From assembly GCA_904420445.1 (NCBI GenBank), contig CAJFVJ010000001.1, positions 445,266-509,265 of the forward strand: DNA of 64,000 nucleotides, written 5' to 3'. This document shows, piece after piece, positions 1 through 9,389 of this stretch (positions are counted from its first letter, which is position 1; each line of letters begins with the position of its first letter). A program made the translations under genes and the position numbers. The notes below the pieces were generated by a model. That model saw only the letters and a program-made list of their open reading frames with translations. It was not told where the DNA came from and did not search any database. This DNA comes from Candidatus Adamsella avium. GTDB lineage: Bacteria; Cyanobacteriota; Vampirovibrionia; Gastranaerophilales; CAJFVJ01.

Positions 1-2550
1 AGAACTCCCGACTTTTTTGTCCGCTCTCAGCGGTTCGATAGCTTTTGTGACGATTTCTCTAACTTTGAGGATTTTATCGAGTTTTTCGCTTATTTGAGGA
101 TTTTGCCATTCAGGTTTTGCTTTTGGCCAGTCTGATAGCAGAATGCTCTCAAGTCCCATTTTCTGACACTCTGGAGTATGAGAGAAAATATCTTCCGCCT
201 GATGAGGCATAACAGGAACAAGGAATCTTATCAAACTCTGGAATGTTTCAAACAACACTGTCTGGCAGGCTCTTCTTGAAAGCGATTTTTTGCCTGCCGT
301 GTATAATCTGTCTTTGACAATATCAAGATAAAATGCGCTCAGGTCGACAGCTGCGAAATTCTGAAGATATTGATAATATTTGTAGAATTCGTAGTCGTCA
401 AAAGCTTTGGTCACATTAACAGTCAATGTCTGCAATTTGTCGAGAGCATATTTGTCTATGTCTTTGAGGTCTTCGTATTTTACGTAATCTTTTGAAGGGT
501 CAAAGTCATAGAGGTTACCGAGCAGAAATCTTGCGGTGTTTCTGATTTTTTTGAAGACTTCAACAAGCTGTTTAATTATGTTATCGCCGATTTTGACGTC
601 ATTTCGATAGTCAACGCTTGCCGCCCATAATCTCAAAACATCGGTTCCGTAGACATTTATTACTTCCTGCGGAGCAACGGTGTTCCCGAGGCTTTTGCTC
701 ATTTTTCTTCCTTCTGCATCAAGGACGAAACCATGGGTCAGAACGGATTTGTAGGGAGCTGTCCCTTTTGTTGCCACACTTGTAAGAAGTGATGACTGGA
801 ACCATCCTCTGTGCTGGTCAGAGCCTTCGAGGTACATTTCAACGGGTGAGCCTCCTAGTTCGTCTGCTCTTTTGTCAACAACAGCTCTGTGGCTTACTCC
901 TGAGTCAAACCACACATCCATAATGTTGGTTTCTTTGGTGAGATTTTTGCTGTGACATTTCGGACAGCTAAAGCCTTTTGGAAGCAGCTCTTCTGCGCTG
1001 TATTTGCTCCAGGCATCAGATGATTCTTTTTCAAAGATATCCGCAACGGATTTGATTGTTTCAGGGGTAACGATTGCTTCTCCGCAGTCTTTGCAGTAGA
1101 AAACAGGAATTGGTACCCCCCATGCTCTCTGCCTTGAAATACACCAGTCGGAACGGGAGTCAACCATGTTTGAAATTCTTTGTTCTCCGCTTTTTGGTAT
1201 CCATTCGACTTTTGAGATAGCTTCGAGAGCTTCTTTTTTGAAGGCGCCGACGTTGACAAACCACTGAGAGGTTGCACGGTAGATTACAGGTTTTTTGCAT
1301 CTCCAGCAGTGAGGATAGCTGTGTGTTATCTCACTTGATTTAAGCAGGGCACCTGCTTCTTTCAGTTTTTCGATAACGACCTTGTTTCCTTCTTTGTAAG
1401 ATAATCCTTCGAACTCGCCTGCTTCCGAGGTATAAATTCCTTTGTCATTAAGCGGAGAGAGGATACCTATTTTGTATCTTGCACCGACTTCGTAGTCCTC
1501 AAGACCGTGCCCTGGGGCTGTGTGTACGCATCCTGTACCGGCGTCTGTTGTGACGTGGTCGCCTAAGATTATCATGCTTTTTCTCTCAAACAGAGGGTGA
1601 GTTGTGTTGAGATATTCAAACTCGGCACCTTTCAGTGTTGCAAGAACTTTTATGTCTTCTTCTTTCCAGTCTACTCCATTGAGGAACATTCCGAGCAGAG
1701 CCTGAGCAATGAGATAAATATCACCGTCTTTTTCAACAAGGTTGTAGTCAAGATTTGCGTTCAGTGCTATTGCGAGGTTTGACGGGATTGTCCAAGGAGT
1801 TGTTGTCCAGATTACGGCGTAGAGTTTTTTATCTGTATTGATATTTGCTTTTTTGTATACCTTTTGTGCATCTTCGTCGTCGAATTTAAATCTTACATAT
1901 ATGCTGTCTGAGGTATGGTCTGCGTATTCGACTTCTGCTTCTGCGAGTGCTGTTTCACAGTTTGCACACCAGTATACGGGTTTAAGCCCTTTGTATATAT
2001 AGCCTTTTTCATACATTTCTCCGAAGACTCTAATTTGTTCGGCTTCAAATTCGGGGGCAATCGTGATGTAAGGATGTTCCCAATCTCCCCATACACCAAG
2101 ACGTTTGAAGTTGTTTTCCTGTCCGATGAGATTTTTCTTCGCAAATTCACGGCAGAGTCTTCTCAGCTCGACAGGGGTAACAGACTCCCGTCCGCCTTTG
2201 AGATTTTTCACAACAGCATTTTCAATAGGAAGCCCATGGGCGTCATATCCAGGGACATAAGGAGCATAAAATCCTGATTGAGATTTGTATTTAATGAGAA
2301 TATCTTTGAGGATTTTGTTGAGAGCCGTTCCTATATGGATTTTATCGGAACTCAGATACGGTGGTCCGTCGTGCAGTATGAATTTGTTTGTTTTATCTCT
2401 TTGACCTATATTTTTTTCGTAAATTTTATTTTCATTCCAGAATTCTTGTATTTCAACTTCTCTTTTGGCTGCATTTGCTCTCATTGCAAGTGAAGTTTCA
2501 GGCAAGTTGAGCGTGTCTCTGTAGTCGAACTTTTTTTCTGCTGTTGTCAT
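1..2550 (-). CDS. ileS: Isoleucyl-tRNA synthetase, C-terminus cut by window edge
   Basis: Charges tRNA-Ile with isoleucine (class Ia synthetase, cytoplasm). The minus-strand frame is open from an ATG at 2550 to the window edge, 850 codons; the family is usually about 900-940 residues, so only the C-terminal end is missing. The ATP-binding signature reads HIGT (residues 72-75, after DGPPY) instead of HIGH, and KMSKS lies at 616-620 within GRKMSKSLGN. The editing/zinc region with YWCANCETALAE is present. A GGAGAAG ribosome-binding site directly precedes the ATG. No T-box leader was seen upstream. Confidence 0.97.
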   Translation of the reverse strand, partial: MTTAEKKFDYRDTLNLPETSLAMRANAAKREVEIQEFWNENKIYEKNIGQRDKTNKFILHDGPPYLSSDKIHIGTALNKILKDILIKYKSQSGFYAPYVPGYDAHGLPIENAVVKNLKGGRESVTPVELRRLCREFAKKNLIGQENNFKRLGVWGDWEHPYITIAPEFEAEQIRVFGEMYEKGYIYKGLKPVYWCANCETALAEAEVEYADHTSDSIYVRFKFDDEDAQKVYKKANINTDKKLYAVIWTTTPWTIPSNLAIALNANLDYNLVEKDGDIYLIAQALLGMFLNGVDWKEEDIKVLATLKGAEFEYLNTTHPLFERKSMIILGDHVTTDAGTGCVHTAPGHGLEDYEVGARYKIGILSPLNDKGIYTSEAGEFEGLSYKEGNKVVIEKLKEAGALLKSSEITHSYPHCWRCKKPVIYRATSQWFVNVGAFKKEALEAISKVEWIPKSGEQRISNMVDSRSDWCISRQRAWGVPIPVFYCKDCGEAIVTPETIKSVADIFEKESSDAWSKYSAEELLPKGFSCPKCHSKNLTKETNIMDVWFDSGVSHRAVVDKRADELGGSPVEMYLEGSDQHRGWFQSSLLTSVATKGTAPYKSVLTHGFVLDAEGRKMSKSLGNTVAPQEVINVYGTDVLRLWAASVDYRNDVKIGDNIIKQLVEVFKKIRNTARFLLGNLYDFDPSKDYVKYEDLKDIDKYALDKLQTLTVNVTKAFDDYEFYKYYQYLQNFAAVDLSAFYLDIVKDRLYTAGKKSLSRRACQTVLFETFQSLIRFLVPVMPHQAEDIFSHTPECQKMGLESILLSDWPKAKPEWQNPQISEKLDKILKVREIVTKAIEPLRADKKVGSS

Positions 2551-2633
2551 ACTTCTCCTCTCTCTCGCTTATTTATATATAATAATATTAGTATAATACA
2601 AAATTATTTGAGGGTATATTTTTCTTTTTGGTG

Positions 2634-2777
2634 ATTTATATGGTAAATTCCGCCAAAAATTTCCAAAATAACGTCATGCCGAGCGTTAGCAAAGTATCTA
2701 AATAAAAAAGGATTCTGAGAGCTTTAGCCCTCAGAATGACGGATTTTTAATTAGTATCTGTAGAATTTGATATATTA
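2634..2777 (+). mobile_element. MITE-like element, copy A (144 bp)
   Basis: Non-coding element in the ileS-GH57 intergenic gap. It begins ATTTATATGGTAAATTCCGC, ends near GTAGAATTTGATATATTA (imperfect inverted terminal repeat), and contains an internal hairpin around GATTCTGAG...CTCAGAATGAC. Two more copies with the same length and internal order lie at 15746 (inverted) and 41445. No transposase is encoded. The rest of 2551-2863 holds only AT-rich promoter-like sequence. Confidence 0.75.
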
Positions 2778-2863
2778 GTTTCTCTTTTTTGATAAAGAGC
2801 TATACTAAATTTTCAAAAGAGTGTACAATAGTAGAGGATTATTAGGGTTTTAAAATCGGGAAT

Positions 2864-5092
2864 ATGAAAAAGTTATCATTAGTAGTAATCTGGCATATGC
2901 ATCAGCCCAATTATAAGAGCTCGTCTACCGGATATTATTTAATGCCGTGGACAAGGCTGCATGCCATAAAAGACTATCTTGATATGCTTTTGATACTTGA
3001 TAAGTTTCCGAATATGAAGCAGACGTTCAGTCTTGTTCCTCTGTTGTTAGACCAGCTTGAAGATTATGCTTATAACAATGCGCATGATTTACATTCTTTT
3101 TTGACCGAAAAAGACATAAAAGACTTAACCTTTGATGATAAGAGTTTTATTTTGAATTCGTTTTTTGATGCGAATTATCAAAAGATGATTTTGCCCTATC
3201 CGGCGTATGACCGTTTGTATAAAAAGAGGTTTTCAGAGGAAGGTTTTGATGTCGATAATTTCTCGGATCAGGAATATTCAGACATTATGGCGTGGTTCAA
3301 CCTTGTCTGGTTTGACCCTTATTGGAAGGAAACAATTCCAGAGTTGAGAGCGCTCTGGGAAAAATGTGAGGGTTATACTCTTGAAGATAGAAAAAGGCTC
3401 ATACAAATTCAGAGAGATATCATATCTCAGATAATTCCGGCTTATAGAGAAAGATTTTTGAGCGGCAAGATTGAGATAATAACAAGTCCTTATTATCATC
3501 CGATACTTCCGTTGTTAATCAACTCTGATGTTGCGAAGGAAGCTGATGAGAACATAGACCTTCCAGATAACAAGATAGACTTTGTTGAAGATGCTGATAT
3601 TCAGATAAAAAGAAGTATTGCAAAAATAAAGAAGCTTTTTGGAAAACGTCCGAAGGGAATATGGCCGCCTGAGCAGTGTGTGTCAAATGAAACTTTTGAG
3701 CTGTTTGAGAAAAACGGATTCAAGTGGACTGTTACCGATGACGGTATTTTATCGAAGTCTACAGGCAAAGAGGTATTGAGAGATTTCTCGGGCATATTGC
3801 TTGATCCCTATGAGTTGTGCAATGCTTACACTTTCAGAGGCAAGGGAGAAAAAAATCTGAAAATATTTTTCAGAAATTCGCTTCCTTCAAATCTTTTCAG
3901 TTTTCAATACGGGAATTTTGACCCGATTATTGCAGCGAATGATGTTTATGAACGTTTAAAGATAATGCAGGAAAAACTTGCAAGCTCTCCTGAGGAACAT
4001 CATGTTCTGACAATAGCTATGGATGGTGAGAATTGCTGGGAGAATTATGATGAAGACGGGCGTCCGTTTTTGCTTGAGTTATACAGGCTTATATCTGAAG
4101 ATGACACTGTAGAATGCATAACAGGTTCAGAATATATTAAAAAGATTGAGAAACATAAAGTTTTAAATGATATTAAACCTGGGTCATGGATAAATCGTAA
4201 TTTCAATCTGTGGATAGGCGACCCGATAAAGAACAGGGCTTATGACTATCTCTACGGGACAAGAAAGGACTTGATAGAGGCTTTAGAAAGCGGAAATTAT
4301 TCAAAAGAAGTTTTGGATGCTGCCTGGAATGAGATTTATATGGTTCAAAGCAGCGATTGGTTCTGGTGGTATGGCGAGCCAAATGATTCAGGTCAGGATG
4401 ATTTGTTTGACTTTTTGTTCAGAGAACATCTTCAGAATGTATACAAAATTTTGCAAATACCTGTGCCAGATTATTTGAAGACACCGCTTGAAATGTATAT
4501 GACAAGACATTCAGGGTCTATGTGTCCATTTATAAAGGGGCGCATAAGCGGGACACAGTGGCAGAATACCCAGCTGATTGAGTCGTTAGAGGGACCTGTT
4601 TATAATCATAATAAATTTATAGAAAAAGTATTTTTCGGGTGTGACTCAAAAAATTTATATTTGAAATTTGAATTCAACACTTTGAATATTATGGCAAATT
4701 CTGATATAAGCAAACAGGTTGCTGTTTATTTTCAGCTTTTGAATGTGACCTCAGAGAGTTCTTTTTCTCCCATCAGGTTCAGAAGCCGTTCAAATGTTAT
4801 ACCTGCTTTGTTAAAGCAGGCGTATTCTTATGAGCTGGCGATGATGTTCAGGAATAACAGAATGCTCCCGATTCTTTTGTCGCAGTCAATTGAAAATTCT
4901 TTGTGGTATACAAATTTCAATTACAATGTAAAATATGATTTTGTCGGAGATTTAGAAATAGCAATTCCTTTCGATGATATTAAAGTAAAACCTAAGGCAG
5001 CCGTGAATATTGTTGTTGTTACGGGTATAGAGAACACAATAGAAGAGGTTATCTCTGTTGATAAGCCAATTATTATGGTCCGGCCGGAGTAA
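2864..5092 (+). CDS. Glycoside hydrolase family 57 alpha-glucanase
   Basis: Cytoplasmic enzyme expected to act on alpha-1,4- or alpha-1,6-glucans (alpha-amylase, 4-alpha-glucanotransferase or branching/debranching type; the exact activity cannot be told from sequence alone). It is 742 residues with no signal peptide. The GH57 conserved regions are visible in order: HQP at 13-15, GKIEIITSPYYHPILP, the nucleophile region GIWPPEQ (Glu270), and the acid/base region IAMDGENCWE (Asp387). A C-terminal beta-rich domain follows. The start has only a weak GGGA site. It is followed after 12 bases by a regulator-like gene and then a sugar isomerase, suggesting one storage-glucan operon. Confidence 0.9.
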   Translation: MKKLSLVVIWHMHQPNYKSSSTGYYLMPWTRLHAIKDYLDMLLILDKFPNMKQTFSLVPLLLDQLEDYAYNNAHDLHSFLTEKDIKDLTFDDKSFILNSFFDANYQKMILPYPAYDRLYKKRFSEEGFDVDNFSDQEYSDIMAWFNLVWFDPYWKETIPELRALWEKCEGYTLEDRKRLIQIQRDIISQIIPAYRERFLSGKIEIITSPYYHPILPLLINSDVAKEADENIDLPDNKIDFVEDADIQIKRSIAKIKKLFGKRPKGIWPPEQCVSNETFELFEKNGFKWTVTDDGILSKSTGKEVLRDFSGILLDPYELCNAYTFRGKGEKNLKIFFRNSLPSNLFSFQYGNFDPIIAANDVYERLKIMQEKLASSPEEHHVLTIAMDGENCWENYDEDGRPFLLELYRLISEDDTVECITGSEYIKKIEKHKVLNDIKPGSWINRNFNLWIGDPIKNRAYDYLYGTRKDLIEALESGNYSKEVLDAAWNEIYMVQSSDWFWWYGEPNDSGQDDLFDFLFREHLQNVYKILQIPVPDYLKTPLEMYMTRHSGSMCPFIKGRISGTQWQNTQLIESLEGPVYNHNKFIEKVFFGCDSKNLYLKFEFNTLNIMANSDISKQVAVYFQLLNVTSESSFSPIRFRSRSNVIPALLKQAYSYELAMMFRNNRMLPILLSQSIENSLWYTNFNYNVKYDFVGDLEIAIPFDDIKVKPKAAVNIVVVTGIENTIEEVISVDKPIIMVRPE

Positions 5093-5104
5093 AAGGTATT
5101 TCAC

Positions 5105-6367
5105 ATGCAGAATAATATAACATTGTTGTTGGTGGGAGAAAATTCCGGTGATATTGTTGCTTTCAAATCAAAGCTGAAGCTGCTGAGAGAAATTGACAGC
5201 ATCAAGGATGTTGAATATGACGGTTCTTTTGATTTGATAAAAAAATTCTTTCCGAGCTGTGTATTTATATTCGGTGATGACAGAGCTGATGATGCTTGCG
5301 AGATGTGCCGACAGATAAAGAACGACTCTCTCCTCTCAAATATTCCAATGGTATTTATAACAAAGACGACTGATGAGGAGTTAATAAAAAAATATTTTGA
5401 GTCGGGGGCTGATAACTGTTTCAACTTCACGATAAAAGACTACCAGCTAAAGGCAACTGTTGATTTATACTTGAAAAAACGTCAGGATTTCTACAACTTG
5501 AGCAAACAGATGCGTCTTTTGAAAAATCTTGATATAAAATTTGAGAATGATGTTGTTACTCCGAATTATGTTGCGAGGGTATTTGAGAACGAACTAGAGT
5601 TTTCGAAAAAGTATGATTATCCGACAGCTTTTATGGCATTATCCTTTGAAGGGGATGATGATATTTTTGCGATACTCAAAAATTCAACACGCCAGAATGA
5701 TATCATAGGTCAAATTTCGTCGAATATTTTTTATGTCCTGCTTCCTGAAACTTTGATTGGAGGGGCATATAAGGTTTATAAGAAAATAAAAAATCTTCTT
5801 GATAAGAACACAAAACTGAGCGCAGGGGCATGTGAGTATGAGCCGAAGATGTCTTTTGAAGAATTGAGCAAGAAAGCTCTCAAGGCGTTGAAAGAGGCTT
5901 CGATTATCGGCAATAACATTGTAATCACCGATAAGTTTGATGATGAAGATGCTCAGCCTGCTCATGAAAAGGATTATAAAATTTTTACCAAGCTGTATTC
6001 ACGAAAAATCAAAAGTGCTCTTGAACCGTCGTTTTTGAAAGCAAAAGAGTCTTTCGAGTCAAAGTATGAAACAAATGTAAGCATTGATAATTATATTACA
6101 TTTTCAAAGAGCTATTTTTCCATTAAGAACATAAAGTCTGATGAGGAAGCTGTTTTGAAAATTTATTATAACGGCAGGTCAAAGATTTCGATGGAGACAA
6201 TTTATTTCAAAAACGGTCTTGCGTCGCATAATTATACAAAGATAGATATGAAGGACTTTACGTCTGATAATCTTTTGAAGATGCTTGATAATCTGGCTTT
6301 TGAGTTTGATAAACTTGTTGCTGCGAAAAAAACAGAAACGGTCAAAAGTGATGTTATTTTGAATTAG
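5105..6367 (+). CDS. Receiver-like plus degenerate GGDEF-like regulatory protein
   Basis: 420 residues, no membrane segment. The N-terminal ~125 residues look like a response-regulator receiver (LLLVGENSGD, VFIFGDD, IPMVFITKTTDEE). The middle (~150-285) resembles a GGDEF-family fold, but the signature turn reads QISSNIFYVLLPET, so no GGDEF/GGEEF motif is present and cyclase activity is unlikely. The C-terminal ~120 residues match nothing I recognise. It lies 12 bases after the GH57 gene and is probably co-transcribed. No histidine kinase is nearby. Function is inferred only at the level of signalling or scaffolding. Confidence 0.65.
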   Translation: MQNNITLLLVGENSGDIVAFKSKLKLLREIDSIKDVEYDGSFDLIKKFFPSCVFIFGDDRADDACEMCRQIKNDSLLSNIPMVFITKTTDEELIKKYFESGADNCFNFTIKDYQLKATVDLYLKKRQDFYNLSKQMRLLKNLDIKFENDVVTPNYVARVFENELEFSKKYDYPTAFMALSFEGDDDIFAILKNSTRQNDIIGQISSNIFYVLLPETLIGGAYKVYKKIKNLLDKNTKLSAGACEYEPKMSFEELSKKALKALKEASIIGNNIVITDKFDDEDAQPAHEKDYKIFTKLYSRKIKSALEPSFLKAKESFESKYETNVSIDNYITFSKSYFSIKNIKSDEEAVLKIYYNGRSKISMETIYFKNGLASHNYTKIDMKDFTSDNLLKMLDNLAFEFDKLVAAKKTETVKSDVILN

Positions 6368-6425
6368 CATGTTTTGATATTTTGGAGTAATATCTAAACA
6401 TAGGCAGAATTAATGAAGGCTTGAT

Positions 6426-7187
6426 ATGGATATATATTTATCTTCTTCTTTGAAAGATGATATAAAATACAGTGCAGCAATTGCTTCTGATATGGGGCTG
6501 AATCTTGAGATAAGCCGCTTTGGCAAGATTGCTCTTATGGATGAAAAGTATGATGAATATTTGGAGTATTATTCGTCAGTTTTAAAACATTTTCCGAATA
6601 AAATCAGTCTGCATGGATTTTTTTCAGGGTTGAGCGTTATATGCAAAGACAGGGCGATTGTTGAAATATCAAGAAGACGTTTTTTGCAGTCTTTGAGAAT
6701 AGCAGAGAAACTTGGCGCACACACTGTTGTTTTCCACTCGGGTTATGATTTGACAAATAAGATGGCTGATTATAAAGAAAGATTTGTATCATCACAGATA
6801 TGTTTCTGGTCAGAGTTTATATCGAATTTTGAGCGGGCGGGGATAACAGCCGTCATCGAAAACACAAGCGAGCCAGAGCCTGAACTTTTGTTGAAAGTTG
6901 TTGATGATGTCGGGTCTTCAAATTTGAAATTGTGTTTGGACTGCGGGCATGCCAATGTTGCCTCAAACGTGCAGGTTGAGAACTGGATAAAAGTTTTCGG
7001 CAAATATTTGCATCATACTCACATGCATAATAACGATGGAGTTTTTGACTTACATCAGGGATTTTCTGAGGGAACTCTTGATTTTGTATCGATTATTAAA
7101 CAGCTAAAGGCAAGCCCCGTAAAAGATTACGTGCTTGAGATGTTCAGCGAAAATCAAGTTATTGATAGCTTAGCTTTTTTTGAATGA
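6426..7187 (+). CDS. Sugar phosphate isomerase/epimerase-like TIM-barrel protein
   Basis: 253 residues resembling the xylose-isomerase-like TIM barrel / AP endonuclease 2 superfamily. Expected metal ligands are visible: HSGYD, the Glu in VIENTSE, LCLDCGHAN and HTHMHNNDG. Substrate unknown. It is the third gene in the GH57 operon, 58 bases after the regulator-like gene. The ATG follows GGCTTGAT with no clear ribosome-binding site. The 3' end overlaps by 29 bases the end of a small gene on the other strand. Confidence 0.75.
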   Translation: MDIYLSSSLKDDIKYSAAIASDMGLNLEISRFGKIALMDEKYDEYLEYYSSVLKHFPNKISLHGFFSGLSVICKDRAIVEISRRRFLQSLRIAEKLGAHTVVFHSGYDLTNKMADYKERFVSSQICFWSEFISNFERAGITAVIENTSEPEPELLLKVVDDVGSSNLKLCLDCGHANVASNVQVENWIKVFGKYLHHTHMHNNDGVFDLHQGFSEGTLDFVSIIKQLKASPVKDYVLEMFSENQVIDSLAFFE

Positions 7188-7308
7188 TATCATTATTCTT
7201 TTTATCAAACATTTTCATGAGCATGTTGAACAAGCTTTTTGTATTTTCATCGTTTGCTTTCGAGTCATCGTATTTGACTATATGTTTTATCATAGAACTC
7301 TGATACAT
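7159..7308 (-). CDS. Small hypothetical protein, 49 aa
   Basis: Short minus-strand ORF starting MYQSSMIKHIVKYDDSKAND and ending KKLSYQ, rich in Lys, Asp and Asn. Support is a well-placed GAGG ribosome-binding site eight bases before the ATG and an otherwise unexplained gap. The plus-strand reading of the same stretch lacks a ribosome-binding site and looks unlike a protein. It overlaps the end of the sugar isomerase gene in convergent orientation. No family recognised. Confidence 0.45.
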   Translation of the reverse strand: MYQSSMIKHIVKYDDSKANDENTKSLFNMLMKMFDKKNNDIIQKKLSYQ

Positions 7309-7421
7309 ATTCTATCCTCAAAAATCTCTTCTTTTTATATAAACGTTTTTTGCATGAAAAAATTGCTTGAGTTGTAAATTATCATTGAGCGGAAAAACTT
7401 TGAAGAGATGTTAAAATATGA

Positions 7422-7531
7422 TTGACATGGATTTTTGAGGCTGTTAATATTGTTAAGCATGTAATAGACAGGTAAACCGTTCGTAAAATGTTTTTCGAAA
7501 CTACGGTCCCTAAAAAAAGAAGGAAGAGAAT
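7422..7531 (+). promoter_or_regulatory. rplU promoter and structured 5' leader
   Basis: TTGACA at 7422-7427 and TAATAT at 7445-7450 are separated by 17 bases, a near-consensus sigma-70 promoter. The ~75-base leader holds a stem-loop (ACCGTTCG at 7476 pairing with CGAA...ACGGT to 7507) before AGAAGGAAGAG, the ribosome-binding region. Its position resembles L21 leaders known from other bacteria, but I cannot assign it to that family. Confidence 0.6.
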
Positions 7532-7843
7532 ATGTTAGTAATTATAGAATGCTGCGGAAAGCAATATCAAGTTCAAGAAGGACGTTATGTTGACTTTGAA
7601 CTCCTTCACAAAGAAGAAGGTGAAAAAGTCGAATTTGACAAAGTTTTGATGGTTGTAGACGGCGAAAAATCAGTTGTCGGTCAGCCTTATGTCAAAGGTG
7701 CAAAAGTTTCAGGAACTGTTTTGAAAAATGATAAAGCTAAAAAAGTTCTTGTATACAAACAGCGTGCAAAAAAAGGTTACAGAAGAAAACAAGGTCACAG
7801 ACAGCAGTTCACAAGAGTGATGATTGATTCTGTAAAAGCGTAA
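7532..7843 (+). CDS. rplU: 50S ribosomal protein L21
   Basis: Large-subunit protein that binds 23S rRNA. 103 residues, the normal length. The N-terminus has the family pattern GKQYQVQEGRYVDFE, and the C-terminus has the basic YRRKQGHRQQFT segment. First gene of the conserved rplU-rpmA pair, with a strong promoter upstream and a purine-rich GAAGGAAGAG ribosome-binding region. Confidence 0.98.
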   Translation: MLVIIECCGKQYQVQEGRYVDFELLHKEEGEKVEFDKVLMVVDGEKSVVGQPYVKGAKVSGTVLKNDKAKKVLVYKQRAKKGYRRKQGHRQQFTRVMIDSVKA

Positions 7844-7878
7844 GTAAGTTTTAAAATAAAAAATGGAGATATAAAGAA

Positions 7879-8133
7879 ATGGCTCATAAGAAGGGTGTAG
7901 GTTCATCAAAGAACGGTCGTGACAGTGAAGCGCAACGATTGGGCGTCAAAAAATTCGGCGGCGAAGTTGTTAAAGCCGGCAATATTCTTGTTCGTCAAAG
8001 AGGAACAAAATTCTTCCCCGGTAACAATGTCGGCATCGGCTCAGATGATACGTTGTTTGCACTGATTGACGGTCAGGTAAAATTTGAACCTTACAGAAGA
8101 ACAAGAAGACAAATCAGCGTCTATGAAGTGTAA
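7879..8133 (+). CDS. rpmA: 50S ribosomal protein L27
   Basis: Large-subunit protein near the peptidyl-transferase centre. 84 residues. It starts directly with [20 protein letters not shown], so it lacks the N-terminal extension that Firmicutes remove by proteolysis. The [21 protein letters not shown] core is typical. It lies 35 bases after rplU with a GGAGATATAAAG site and is closed by a strong hairpin terminator. Confidence 0.98.
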   Translation: MAHKKGVGSSKNGRDSEAQRLGVKKFGGEVVKAGNILVRQRGTKFFPGNNVGIGSDDTLFALIDGQVKFEPYRRTRRQISVYEV

Positions 8134-8153
8134 GCTGATTATTGGTTGATTTG

Positions 8154-8185
8154 AAAAAGGAGCGATTTTTAAATCGCTCCTTTTT
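8154..8185. terminator. Bidirectional terminator between rpmA and a convergent gene
   Basis: A perfect 15-base-pair stem (AAAAAGGAGCGATTT / AAATCGCTCCTTTTT) with a two-base loop. Flanking T and A tracts let it serve rpmA on the plus strand and the unknown gene ending at 8201 on the minus strand. Confidence 0.9.
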
Positions 8186-8200
8186 CGTTTTTTATTTTTA

Positions 8201-8881
8201 TCAGTTTGGATATTCCCCCTGTATCAGGCTGTTTTCTATATATTTCTCCGTATATCCGATTTTATCTCTTGTTGTTACATAGCATATTCCATTCGGGGTA
8301 TAAATTTTTTTGACGAAAGCGCCTCCCTCTTTGAAAGAGTGTATGCCCATTACTCCAAATAGGTCGTTCTTCTCTTCCATTCTTGTGATGAGTCCGTCTT
8401 GGGCGTTGTATTCAATTGATAGAGATGTTTTTTCTGGGTCAGAGTCTTTGAAGAAGATTGTTTGAACGGGGTTTGAGGATGTTTTGATATCTTTTGAATA
8501 AATCCGCCCGCTTTTTATCATCGCTGATATATCACCGTTTTTGTTCCAGACGGGAGTATTTTCAAGAGCATGCCCGTTTTCATATTTGATTATTGCAGGT
8601 TTTTTATCAGGATAATAATCGCTGTAAAAAACGATTATTCCGTTAAAGTTATCTCCATTCGGAAGCTTGGCTTCTTTTTGCAGAAATTCATCATATGAGG
8701 CGAACATTCTTTGGACTTCTTGTCCTCTGAAGTTTATCTGTGTTTGCCCGAGATAAGCAAGGGACTCAAGAGATGAAGAGAGAGTTGTTTTTTTCTCTTG
8801 ATTTGTTTCAGTATTTGGGACTGGTATTTTGATGTTTGACTGATATTGTTTGAAAGTGTTAGATAGATTTTTGATTTGCAT
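8201..8881 (-). CDS. Hypothetical protein, 226 aa
   Basis: Not recognised. No signal peptide. The N-terminal ~60 residues are polar and Ser/Thr/Gln-rich, followed by a QINFRGQ segment. The remainder (FNGIIVFYSDYYPDKKPA, VWNKNGDISAMIKSG, and FVKKIYTPNGICYV near the C-terminus) has beta-strand-like alternation reminiscent of repeated antiparallel sheets. An AGAGGG ribosome-binding site precedes the ATG. It converges on rpmA and shares its terminator. Confidence 0.6.
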   Translation of the reverse strand: MQIKNLSNTFKQYQSNIKIPVPNTETNQEKKTTLSSSLESLAYLGQTQINFRGQEVQRMFASYDEFLQKEAKLPNGDNFNGIIVFYSDYYPDKKPAIIKYENGHALENTPVWNKNGDISAMIKSGRIYSKDIKTSSNPVQTIFFKDSDPEKTSLSIEYNAQDGLITRMEEKNDLFGVMGIHSFKEGGAFVKKIYTPNGICYVTTRDKIGYTEKYIENSLIQGEYPN

Positions 8882-8970
8882 AATTTTCCCTCTTGTTGTG
8901 TTTGTTTATAAGTTGAAAAATTATGAAATTTGTCAGATAAGGCGGGTGTTTTAATATTTTGTTATAAAAA

Positions 8971-9387
8971 TCAGCTTTCTCTTACCCAGAACCAGTCCTG
9001 AACAAGCGGGACATTCCAGTCATCAGGTGAGAACACCCTCAGATAATGCAGGCTGTTTTTGTATAAACAGAATGAGCCTCTATAAATCATGCTTCCCTGT
9101 TTGACATGGACATCCCGAACCTGAACAATGTCTATTCCGTAGAATTTTACATCGTCTTTTTTTGTGATGACCTGTAGTCTTATGCTGTTTGTCGGAAAGC
9201 CCTTCGGGTAATAAACAAGAAAATAAATTTTTTGTCCGACCCAGAAGTTTTTGTTTGAAACCTGATCAGGGTTGAATGTGTTTTTGTCAATCGGATGCGA
9301 GCTAAAGAAGATGGCAGGTCTTTCTCTGTCACATCCCCCGAGAAACACTGCAAAAACAAGAATAAGAACGGTCAAAAATTTTTTCAT
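8971..9387 (-). CDS. Putative lipoprotein, 138 aa
   Basis: An N-terminal signal of MKKFLTVLILVFAVFLGGC has a lipobox with Cys19, so the mature protein should be lipid-anchored on the cell surface or periplasmic face. The mature part (~120 residues) alternates hydrophobic residues and is rich in Phe, Tyr and Trp, suggesting a beta-sandwich. Family unknown. It starts two bases after the stop of the TPR gene upstream, so the two are almost certainly co-transcribed and may cooperate at the envelope. Confidence 0.75.
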   Translation of the reverse strand: MKKFLTVLILVFAVFLGGCDRERPAIFFSSHPIDKNTFNPDQVSNKNFWVGQKIYFLVYYPKGFPTNSIRLQVITKKDDVKFYGIDIVQVRDVHVKQGSMIYRGSFCLYKNSLHYLRVFSPDDWNVPLVQDWFWVRES

Positions 9388-9389
9388 GG

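Noticed and set aside
1597-2493. Plus-strand ORFs opposite ileS
   Set aside because: They are rich in Phe, Cys and Val, lack ribosome-binding sites and lie entirely inside the conserved ileS reading frame.
7180-7377. 65-aa plus-strand ORF after the sugar isomerase
   Set aside because: Phe/Ile/His-rich without ribosome-binding site; the minus-strand 49-aa frame with GAGG is a better explanation.
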